Origin: Euglena gracilis
Lineage: Eukaryota; Euglenida; Euglenophyceae; Euglenales
Direction of reading: 5' to 3'
DNA length: 64,000 nt
NCBI GenBank assembly: GCA_039621445.1
Contig: CP154956.1
Span: 7,845,364 to 7,909,363 of the forward strand
The position numbers and the translations under genes were made by a program. Shown one piece after another: positions 55,331 to 64,000 of this stretch. The first letter of the stretch is position 1, and each line of letters opens with the position of its first letter. The notes beneath the pieces were generated by a model. It searched no databases and was not told where the DNA came from. It worked only from the letters and a program-made list of their open reading frames with translations.

Positions 55331-58300
55331 ATGCAAAGGACAGACCCCAACCATCAATTCAACTGTGCCTTATTACGGGCATCATTGCAAGGCATTGACC
55401 AAGAAACAGGGGATTGGAAGCTTTTATGTGAAAGTGCTTCCAGTTCCCACGCCAATGAGACACAATTGGTTCAATTGTCAAGATTGCAACATTTGTCATC
55501 ATTGACAGTGGTCGGCGATGAGCCCTCCGCATCATTGGCTTCAGAGGCTAATGCGGCCTCTTTCGCACTCACCTAGTCACAACGGGGGTATTCGCCTCTG
55601 TCTGCGGCAACGGTGCAGCTGCACACACCGGAGAGACCCGTGGTGATTCCGCCACCGGGATTCTCTGGTGATGGTGGGCTAGAAACCCCGTGTTTCTTTC
55701 AACCACCACCCGTTCTTCCACCGGCAAGCCCTTACAGAGGTTTGGCACCACCACCACCCGATCTTGGGTGCTATCCCGCTCTACCTTGGCAACCAGAGAC
55801 TCGCCTAGTGGTACCAGAATTCTCTGGCCCGTCCCAACCCATGGATGGCTATGGGAAGGGCACTGGGGAGCTCCTCACTGCTGAGGATGTACAGGATATC
55901 GTTGCTCGGCTTCCAGGGGATCGCCCCCTTGTGAGGCAGTTCAACCATGTGCAACAATGCGTTGCAGATTGTGCAACCGCACTCAACAAAGTGCTTCAGT
56001 TTGATGAGGACAACCAAAAACATGTCTTCACCAAGCTGAAATACTGCTAGAATTACTTGCATGAAGTTGGCAAATATTTCCAGAGGAATTTCGAAAGTGC
56101 GGGTATTGACCTTGCAAACTTTCGGGAAACCTTTGACAAAATGTGCCAACAACTCCCGCAAAACTTCCGACAAATTAGTGAATGCATGCATGAAGCGGAA
56201 AGCGGAATAACTCCAAGTTTCTGCACTTGCATGACTCATTACGACAATTATCGGGACAAATGGAGTCCTGTTCATCCGCGTTGTTGCATTTGCAACAACA
56301 GTTGCAGGCACGAGATTCCTCGTCTGCAACAACAAACAGTGGTGGATTTGTGTCTATGGACCATTTCACCACATTGTCCGCAACTTTCCATGAATCGCAA
56401 CACCGCATTATGCAGTTGTGCGATGAAACGGAAAGTTTCGGAAATTCCAGTCACAAGCCAACGAGAATTTTGCTCCCCACACGTATGTGCGGCAGTTGGA
56501 GGAGCGACTTTCCCGTTTGGAGCAGAAAAGCTGCAATTTTGACGCAAATCGGGTTGGATTATCCAATCTGAGCGCGAAAGTCGCAGAAGTAGCACAACGG
56601 CAGGATTCCCTGCAGTTGCAGTTGCAGTCCGACATTGGCGGGATTAACTCGGCCATTGCGGGTTTGCAACAAAGCTATTCCGCACTTTCCCACCGAGTTC
56701 CGGACATTAGCGGTATTCAGACTGCTATTGGGGAACTCCAGACCCGGTGTGCATCGGTGTCTACCAAAGTAATGGAAATTCAGTCTTTACCTGCAGGTTT
56801 TATTTCCCGTATTACCGAGAACCCTAATTTCAAGGCATTTTATGACAAAGTGCTCACTGACAATCAGGAAACCTTGCAAGATTTCTGCACTAGCCTATTA
56901 CGGCTTGAAGGTTCCTTGAATCGGAATGCCCGATCCACGCAAAGTGAGATTACCAGGTTGGATGAGCGAATTTCCGCGTTGTTGGATAAGCCACAATCCG
57001 GAAATTTGCCTGTGGGAACTACAACCGCGTTGTCGGATTATCCTGCACCGGTTTCCACCCACCACCACACGAACCAAGGTGACATCACCGTTGCGGATTC
57101 TCTCAAATGCTGTAAAAGCATTAATGGGACAACTCCAATTATTGGATACGACTCAGGGGAAACTTGTCAAAGATGTTACTGGAATTTCCGAAAGGATTCC
57201 GCACTTGGATGACTTTCCCCGTTACCGCAAGCGTATTCGCGCCTTGGAAGATGAAGTTGACCGTATTTGCGGCCAACTCCAACTCGTTGAGCATTTGGAG
57301 CAAAGTGTGCATGACTTGTCTGTGGGTTTGTATAATGTGTCCAACCAACAGCGGGTTTCACACCGCAATTCGGCAGTATGCATTGCCGAAGATGCGCCAA
57401 ATGTTCCAGAGTCGCGTTCCCATAACTCGGCTCTGGGTGCACATGCACCACCACCCGTGTCCCGAGTGTCACAATCAGCGATTCCACGAATGGTGCCACC
57501 ATTGGCCTTGTCCACAACCCAAACCCAGTTTTCGGATGAATTTCCCATTACGGGAACCGGATTTTCGGAAAACACGGCGATTCCGCCAAGTCTCCACCAA
57601 GAAATCCATCATTCCATGCTTGTGCGTGGAATGAACCAAACCTGTACACCGGGAGTGGGTCACACGTTGCATGTGCGACATACCCCCACACCGGAGAGTC
57701 CCCGTATTACGGGTGAGCAACAGGGTTTGCGACCGGATTTCCGGTACCAGGATTCACCTTCACCAGAAATTTCGAGCGTACCCCTGCCGAAAACCGCGGA
57801 ATACCATCGAGGGTCAATGGGTTCCTCAGACAGACTTCAAGGGCACCATCACAATCGCGAATAAGGTGAAACTGCAATGGGACGGTGATCCAACAACATG
57901 GAGACAGTTTTTCTGGGACTGGGAGTATTACTGGGCATTGAAACGACCAACCCAGGACACAAACCCGGAGTTAAGATGGAATTCATCGATTGCCTCCCGA
58001 GAGATGAGAAGCAGTGCGCGACAACTTGTGATTAGCTACCGCGTATCCTTTGATGACCTGGTAGAGCATTACGCTTCCACCAGTTCAAGTTTGGTCGCTA
58101 GGATTACCCTAGAGACCAAGTGGCGGCAATGCGCCCCACCCGATCGCAAGTGGAAGTCCATTGACCTTTGGTATGCCAAATGGTTAGGACTTGCCGCTGA
58201 AGTGGATGAACTCAGTGAAAAACAAATGCGAGAACAGTTTGATGCTGTTCTCATACATTTCACGCCTAGTCTCATCAAGGACTATTTGTGCAACAAATCG

Positions 58301-58856
58301 GGACATATGTCTCGGGAGTGTCCTAATCCTGAAGCGCGTAAGCGTAATCAAAGTCCGCGAGGCTCGACCTCATCATGGGGTTCTGGTTCCTCCGCGTTTT
58401 AACGCCACTCGGACAATTCACGGTCATCGCGTCCCCGTTCCGGTGGTAGTAGACCCCGGGTCCCATTCCGCGATGAGCGGAAACACGGTACCCCTCGGGG
58501 TAGGTCACCAGGTGCCCCGGCCAAGAAGCGTGAATCTCATCGCGAGACATCGGGATCGCGTTCGCGAAGCGCATCATCCTCTTCGCGATCCTCATCGGGA
58601 AAATCCCGATACACCGGTCATGGTCGGCGGGATACCCGCTCACCACGACGGTTTGACGGGAAATCGGGAAACCGATCCCCCCGTTACCCAGAATCGCGAC
58701 ACAAATCTTGGTGTTCGCTTTGTGGATCGAGTGATCACCACTCATCCAAATGTCCGCGTTCTCGTTCTCCCCGCCCTGGCGAACGTCATCGCGGTATGAA
58801 TCGCGGTGACAAGGGTCACTCCTCCAACTGCCATAAAGTCGGTTTCAAGATATCTT
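55331..58856 (+). pseudogene. gag: Family A Gag, plus-strand copy (unit 2)
   Basis: As 24,571-28,096, with the shared UAG at 56,048-56,050, plus a further in-frame UAG at 55,574-55,576 where unit 1 has UUG. Knuckle 1, the SR-rich stretch and CSLCGSSDHHSSKC are kept. The segment between SLIKD and knuckle 1 is missing, as in unit 1. Confidence 0.75.
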
Positions 58857-59085
58857 GTTTATCCGTGGCTTGGTCCAAAGAACGCGGGTATCGCGTTTTC
58901 GATCCCGTGTTTGGTGAAGTGGGTGATTTTTGCAGTGCGTTCACCCAACCAGCCGGTAATCCAGCGGTTGGGTGTGCGTTATACGCGGATTGAATCTGAC
59001 CAAGAAGCTGTGATAGCTTCAATTACTTGGAAACGTAGTTCCAGCGTTGGTCAGGAGTCATGGGATGACTCGCCAACTCCTCACG
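58857..59085 (-). repeat. Displaced, inverted gag segment (unit 2)
   Basis: Counterpart of 28,097-28,325, so this rearrangement predates the 30.7-kb duplication. Confidence 0.8.
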
Positions 59086-59104
59086 TCAGCATGGCGGAAA
59101 CGCC

Positions 59105-59491
59105 TTGACACTGTGGCCTCCTGAAGAACACGATTTGGTGGACTTCAGAGGTTGGTTGGCGGCTGAATTACGGCCCCATACCGCAAGAGCTCGGACAGCG
59201 AGGTGGACGTATGACATCAACTTCAAGCAGACACCGGGGATGCCCCCGCAGGTTCCTGCGAATCATCCCCGGATGAATTACATCATCTGGCCGGAGATGC
59301 TGCCCAGAATTTTCTGGGAGCAGCTCCAAAGGTATCTCCAGCATCATGCTGACCGTATACCAGGGAGAAGCTGCCGGACAGTTGGATCAGGGATTGGGAG
59401 ACCCCATCCTTTGATATCAACGACCCGGATCAGAACACCATCCGGAGTCAATCAGCTCCGCCGCGTTCCCACACCAACTGGAGTTGGTTGA
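59105..59491 (+). pseudogene. Family A terminal polyprotein region (unit 2)
   Basis: Counterpart of 28,345-28,731 with a few substitutions; same frame change before the LTR. Confidence 0.55.
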
Positions 59492-59570
59492 ATACCCATT
59501 AGGGGACCCCCAACACGACTACTGGCGTGAGGTGCGCGGACGCCCAGCCGATAAAGGCAGATGAGGTGTC

Positions 59571-59648
59571 TGTGAGCGCCAATGCGGCGCTTTTCAGCAC
59601 CCTCGTCAGGTATTCTCCTGACACCCTGTTTGGGCATTCGCCCGAAGA
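59571..59648 (+). mobile_element. Family A 3' LTR start, split by family B (unit 2)
   Basis: Counterpart of 28,811-28,888; the rest of this LTR lies beyond the window. Confidence 0.72.
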
Positions 59649-60249
59649 GTTTTCCCCTCTCGTCGGTTCGGTGACCGTGCGCGGAATGGGCTCCCCAGCA
59701 GGCCGAGTGTGGGAAAACAGTCTCCCGGCGTTCCGGTAAAAATAGGCACATGCGGCCCCAAAAATTCCTTTTTTTTGTGTCTTTCGGTACCTGAATTCAG
59801 CCAGAACCTGGGTTCCGGCAGCCAAATAATTCAAAAATTGGGGGAGGGGGACGGTTTTTTTGGCCAACTCCTTGGGGGTGCCTCTGAAGCAGTAGGGGGG
59901 GGGAAAGCCTGGATTGAATTTAAAAAATGGTAGCGGGGGGGGCGGAAGAACACCTTCACCTTGCTTCCCAGCGCCGGTTGCCCTTCTTTTTTGAATTTGA
60001 ATTGCTGCCTTGGGTTCCCCTTTTGCTTGGCCTTCCGGATTGACTTTTTTGAATTTCTTGCACAATTGTTTTATTGAAATCAGATTGATACTTTGGTTCT
60101 TCTTGATTCAGCATGCACAATTCTTTGAATGAAACATTCGGAAGAGAGAACCTTGGGGGAAAAGTACACAGGTAAAAATAGTAGCGGAATGGGGCAGAAA
60201 ATTCGCTAATTCCAGTGCGCAGGCGCCAGGCCGCCTCCCGCCGCCCACA
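59649..60249 (-). mobile_element. Family B 3' LTR (unit 2)
   Basis: Counterpart of 28,889-29,494 with homopolymer-length differences. Starts a family B copy that runs past the window end. Confidence 0.87.
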
Positions 60250-60327
60250 CTCCCCTTCCTACCGAGGCGCCCGGACTCGCCTGCCTTCGACTAACCTCGG
60301 AGGCGGGAGCGGGGGGCGATGCGCACC

Positions 60328-61122
60328 TCATCGGCGAGTTAAACGAATTGTACAAACAAACGTCAAGGCGGTTCGTGTATACGGAGGGCAGGGGTGTGGC
60401 CTTGGCCTCGGCCTTGACCTTTGGCGTTTGGTGCCCGGGGGCGCCCCTCGTGTGTGGCCTCGGTTCCCCCTGGGGGGCCTGGCTGTCTTCGGTTCCCCGG
60501 GGGGGGGAGGGGTAGCTTCGGTTCCCCCTGGCGGTGCCTGGCTGGCTTTGGTTCCCCCTGGGGGGGGGGGAGGCTGCGGTTCCCCCTGGGGGGGGGGGGG
60601 GGCTTGGCTCGGTGCCCCCTGGGGGGAGGGTGCTGGCTGTCTGTCTTGGGGTCGGCTGCCTGGCTCCCTGTCTCCCCTGGGGGGGGGTGCCTGGCGGCCT
60701 TGGCTGTCTGCCTCCTCTCGCTGGCTGGGGGGTGGCTGGCTGGTGGGCCCCTTGGGCCGCTGGCTTGTCTTTGTGGCCTCCGCCCCCCGCTCTCTCCCGG
60801 CCGTTGTCTTCCCTTGGCCCGCTGGGGAGGTCTGTTCTGCCCCTGGCTGCCACCCGCCTCTGGCTTCCGGCTTTGGGCGCCAGCCTCCTCCTGCCTCCAC
60901 AGTATCAGTTTCAGTGTGAAGGACAGGGGCAGAGACATCCGCTGCCGTCCGTCGGCTCGCCTCCGGCGGTGTAGTCTCCACATACGCAGCCTCCGCCAGC
61001 GTCTTGGACCACTGCGCAGAAGGCACTCTGACGAATCGGAAGGCAAGGAACGGCAGCAGCAGCAGCGGCCCCACAAATACAACCCCCGCTACCCAGTAGG
61101 ATTTTACGCCAGGCTTTTCCAA
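60328..61122 (-). CDS. Family B late membrane ORF (unit 2)
   Basis: 264 residues with the same N-terminal hydrophobic helix (residues about 8-31) and Ser/Thr/Ala-rich region as in unit 1. The Pro-rich tail diverges because G-runs differ in length and change frame. Conservation of the first ~160 residues between units says little about selection, as the units are near-identical throughout. Confidence 0.45.
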   Translation of the reverse strand: MEKPGVKSYWVAGVVFVGPLLLLPFLAFRFVRVPSAQWSKTLAEAAYVETTPPEASRRTAADVSAPVLHTETDTVEAGGGWRPKPEARGGWQPGAEQTSPAGQGKTTAGRERGAEATKTSQRPKGPTSQPPPSQREEADSQGRQAPPPRGDREPGSRPQDRQPAPSPQGAPSQAPPPPQGEPQPPPPPGGTKASQAPPGGTEATPPPPGEPKTARPPRGNRGHTRGAPPGTKRQRSRPRPRPHPCPPYTRTALTFVCTIRLTRR

Positions 61123-61297
61123 CCACCCCTGGGGCGGTGGGCTGGCATGGGTAGCCGTGGGCAGGGGAAAATGGGTGGCCTCCGGTTTGGGGCCGGAAAG
61201 GGCCGGGACTCACCGGGCCTGCGTTGGGGGGATTGAGGACGCAGACACCGGAGCCGGGATATGGTTCGGAATGGGCCATACGGAGAAAGGGTGAACA

Positions 61298-61422
61298 TCG
61301 CAGAGGCAGCCACAGCCGCCTGGGGGGCAGCCACAGCCGCCTGGTTGGCAGCCACCACCGTCGCCTGGGGGGCGGCCACAGCCGCCTGGGAGGCAGCCAC
61401 AGCCGCCTGGGGGGCAGCGTGC
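61298..61422. repeat. G/C-rich short tandem repeat in family B (unit 2)
   Basis: Counterpart of 30,540-30,665; same number and order of CAGCCACAGCCGCCTGG units by eye. Confidence 0.72.
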
Positions 61423-61461
61423 GGCAGCAAATGAGCGAACGCAGACACGGGCTGCGCGCAC

Positions 61462-62076
61462 TCAGCTCCTGTCGATGGACACCAAGGTTGATACCGCAGC
61501 AGAGGGGATCTGGGGATCAGCCTCCTGCGACAGCTGGGGAAACGCAGAGACGGAGGGACGGTCGGACGGGTGGTGCACGAAGTGCAGCGGGACGGGCTGG
61601 TGCGATGCAGCGGCGGCGACGGTCCGCGGTGGATCCTGACCTAGCGCTGGCGGTGGGTCGCGTGTCGGGACGTGCTGTGCTGCAGGCACCGCTGTGCCCA
61701 CTGGGGGGTCCGCTGACTCCCATTCCTGGCTGCTTGCCTCCTCGTCCTTCTTGACGTCCTCGTCGGGCCAGACCCACTCCTCAGGTGGGTTCTCCCACTC
61801 GGTGTTGTTGATGACCTCCTGCTCCTGCTTCTTCACCTCCGCGATGATGACCGCCACCTCAGCCGGGTTGTGGTGGAGGTAGTCCAGCAGGTCCACCCTG
61901 AGCTTCTTTGACTTGGCGTACTCGATCATCTGGTGAGAGTAGCGATGGAAGAAATTCTTCAACGGCTCCCACGTGAGAGTCGGGTGGCCCTCCCACTTCA
62001 CCTCGAACTCCCAGTCGCCGTCGTCTCGTCGACGGTGCCGCCGGATCTCCTCCACCGTCCACTCCTCGATGTCCAC
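61462..62076 (-). CDS. Family B chromodomain region, open in unit 2
   Basis: 204 residues from an in-frame GTG. Residues 1-50 are a chromodomain (EEWTVEEIRRH, WEFEVKWEGHP, WEPLKNFF with the aromatic and acidic positions expected). A helical stretch (RVDLLDYLHHNPAEVAVIIAE) and an acidic, Pro/Ala-rich tail follow. It is in the same frame as the integrase but separated by a UAA at 62,101-62,103, so it would need readthrough or derives from a once longer Pol. Unit 1 has a 29-base deletion here. Confidence 0.8.
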   Translation of the reverse strand: MDIEEWTVEEIRRHRRRDDGDWEFEVKWEGHPTLTWEPLKNFFHRYSHQMIEYAKSKKLRVDLLDYLHHNPAEVAVIIAEVKKQEQEVINNTEWENPPEEWVWPDEDVKKDEEASSQEWESADPPVGTAVPAAQHVPTRDPPPALGQDPPRTVAAAASHQPVPLHFVHHPSDRPSVSAFPQLSQEADPQIPSAAVSTLVSIDRS

Positions 62077-62100
62077 ATCTTCCTGCGGTCTGGCTTGCCC

Positions 62101-63200
62101 TTAGGCGAACGTCTTGGGCGGGCCCCACAACCGCATGTCACCGCGGTAGGCCTTCAGCTGGCAGCGGTGGGCCTCTTGGCGGCGGCCCTCCTCCAGCTCC
62201 AGCTCGTACGAGTGCTCCCCACGGCGCGCGGTGACACGGGCTGGGCCAAGCCAGTAGCTCTCAAGCTTCTGGCCTGTCCGCCTCGGAGGCCGGAGGTACC
62301 AGACGAGGTCTCTCTTGGCGAACTCCTCGAGGTCCTTCCTGCTCCGGTTCTTCTGGTCCGCTTGCCGCTTGTGGAGGTCGTTGAGGACGTCGGCGACCTT
62401 CTGGTCCACGGCCTTCTGTCTCTCGAAGAACGACACGGCGTCCTCCACCATGACCGGGGCCTTGTACGGTACGCCACCAGTCCACCGATGCCGTCCATAC
62501 AGCACCTCGTACGAGCTCAAGCCGTGCTGCGCCTTGGAGTCGTTCAGCTTCTGCACTGCCCTGGGCAGGGACTCCACCCAGGTGATCGGGGCCTCGGCCT
62601 TCTCGCTCCGGATCCGCTTCTGCAGCTGCTCACCGAGGGACTCCGCCCGCCCGTTCGCCGCGTGGTGGTACGCCTGGGCGTAGGCGTGGCGGATCCCGTG
62701 CAGGCCGCACATGCTGCGCCACCACGCGCCAGCAAAATGCGGCCCGCGATCACTCGTGATCACGCTGGGCAGCCCGTGCGGCGACCACCACCCCCGGTAC
62801 ATCGCCTTGGCCACGGTGGCGGCGGTGAAGCCGCGCGTGTGGTGGGCTGTGGCCACGACCCATCCACTGTGGCGATCGACGCAGGCGGCGAACACGTTGT
62901 ACAGCTGCCCCTCGAAGTCCACCTCCGGCATCACAAAGAGGTCGATGGCCACCGACGCCATCATGTACGGCGGGACGGGCGTCGGGCAGACCTTCAGCCG
63001 CAGCGGCTGGTGCGGGTGCTCGGTGGCCTGGCACACCGGGCACGTCCGCTGCAGCCCGCCGGCCACCTTCGGCGCCTCCATCCGGTCCGCGAAGACGTAG
63101 GTGCGCTCGGCCTCTCCACCAACCGGTCCCCGCCAATGTGGCCGGAGACAGAGTGCTGCTCCCTCAGCACCTCCGCCAGCAGCCTGCTCGGCACACACCA
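62101..63200 (-). pseudogene. Family B integrase, core open in unit 2
   Basis: Zinc-finger His half (EQHSVSGHIGG) and Cys half (CPVC) are in different frames, joined near 63,111-63,120. From there the frame is open to 62,101. In the 399-residue frame the catalytic residues are D120 (AIDLF), D184 (TSDRG) and E220 (NGRAES), with 35 residues between the last two. A GPY/F-like end follows (WLGPARVTARRGEHSYELEL, CQLKAY). The UAG of unit 1 is absent. Confidence 0.87.
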
Positions 63201-64000
63201 CCTCCCCGCCGAGACGAGCCGCCCATCCACCAGCTGGAATCCGCTGTGCCAGCCCGGGCCGTTGTGGGCCTGGTCCCAGACGGGCTTCCAGCCGGGGCAC
63301 ACCGCATACGCCTTGCTCCAGTCCATGTCGAAGACGTTGATGTCCAGGTCAGCCTGCGGGGGCACGGGATCAGCGGTTGACGGCACACCCGCTGCGGGCG
63401 CTGCAGATGGGACTGACTCGGCCGGTGATGGCAAACCGGCTGCGGACGCTGGGATGGGCATGGCCGGTGGTGACACACCGGCTGTGGGCGCTGCGGGCGG
63501 TGCGATGGACTGCGGTGCGGTGGACTGTGGTGCTGGTGATGGGGCTGGCGATGGCGCGTTGGACGATGGTGCTGGCACGGACGCTGGTGATGCGATGCAC
63601 TACGCAGTTGGTGGGACTGCCGCAGACGATGCCGACGGTGGGACTGCTGCGTCCGCGGGAGACGAGGCTGACGGGTGCATCTCGCGTGGGTGATCGGACC
63701 GCGTACCGTGCGGGGCGTCTGCTGGGGCGTCTCGGGCCTTGCGCTGCGTGTCGAGGCGGCTGCGCGTGGTGACGGCGATGTGGGACGCTGACGGGACCGC
63801 GGCAAACGACTGGAGCCGGATCAGCTGGATGACGGCCAGCTCTCTCCCCTCCTTCAGGGTTGACCTCTCCACCTGTTCTGCCTTGGTCTCCTCGTCCTCG
63901 GGATGCACCGCCTTCGGGGTGGCCTTCTCGCGCAGCTTCTCCTCCAGGATGTGGGCCTTCATCTCCTTCGTGTCGGCCTCGGTGCCGTGCCACGAGGTGT
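63201..64000 (-). pseudogene. Family B RNase H-integrase linker (cut by window end)
   Basis: Counterpart of about 32,420-33,220: charged region and Pro/Ala/Ser-rich linker. RNase H and the rest of the element are beyond the window. Confidence 0.6.

Larger units (their letters stand above)
47315..64000 (+). repeat. 30.7-kb tandem unit 2 (cut by window end)
   Basis: Matches unit 1 from 16,601 to about 33,220 in the same orientation, with scattered substitutions and indels. Unit 1 lacks 43 bases present here near 55,198-55,240 and 29 bases present here near 61,906-61,934. The remainder of unit 2 lies beyond the window. Confidence 0.93.

Overview
This is eukaryotic repeat DNA in which I could recognise no intact host gene. 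No bacterial gene layout, operon or ribosome-binding-site pattern is visible. What can be read is transposable-element DNA: two LTR-retrotransposon families primed by initiator-Met tRNA, non-autonomous DNA transposons (MITEs), a tRNA-like SINE-type insertion, micro- and minisatellites and many G/C homopolymers. The host cannot be named from the window. The style of the Ty3/gypsy integrase and the methylase-like module suggest, at low confidence, a microbial alga or other protist.

Positions 1-16,600 are intergenic: short foldback and MITE-like elements (108-453, about 11,866-12,262, about 13,808-14,200, 14,285-14,690), a ~42-bp minisatellite (1,492-2,130), a 1.3-kb tetranucleotide tract (7,563-8,880) and unassigned sequence.

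From 16,601 to the end the window is a direct tandem repeat with a period of about 30.7 kb. Unit 1 is 16,601-47,314; unit 2 starts at 47,315 and is cut by the window end. The units are near-identical but differ by substitutions and small indels, some of which decide whether a frame is open.

Each unit contains these parts. (i) Family A, minus strand: Gag with a coiled-coil N part, a capsid-like part and two CCHC zinc knuckles around an SR-rich stretch, then a retropepsin. Two partial Gag-protease sets sit in tandem and are fused, and a hAT-like MITE interrupts the first gag. (ii) Part of an LTR with a primer-binding site. (iii) A head-to-head plus-strand family A copy, rearranged and broken, running into its 3' LTR. 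(iv) Family B, a 12.3-kb minus-strand chromodomain Ty3/gypsy element inserted in that LTR. It has matching LTRs, a PBS, gag, a methylase-like module, protease, RT, RNase H, a DD35E integrase, a chromodomain and a late membrane ORF. (v) LTR remnants and a minus-strand family A LTR at 44,894-46,016. (vi) The family A protease and terminal frame, intact across the unit 1/unit 2 junction.

Family A encodes only Gag and protease in every copy seen, so it would need enzymes from elsewhere to move. Family B once carried a full enzyme set, but its RT active site and several frames are broken here. Most coding entries are therefore given as pseudogenes. The best preserved frames are the family A protease (46,023-47,615) and the family B integrase and chromodomain in unit 2.
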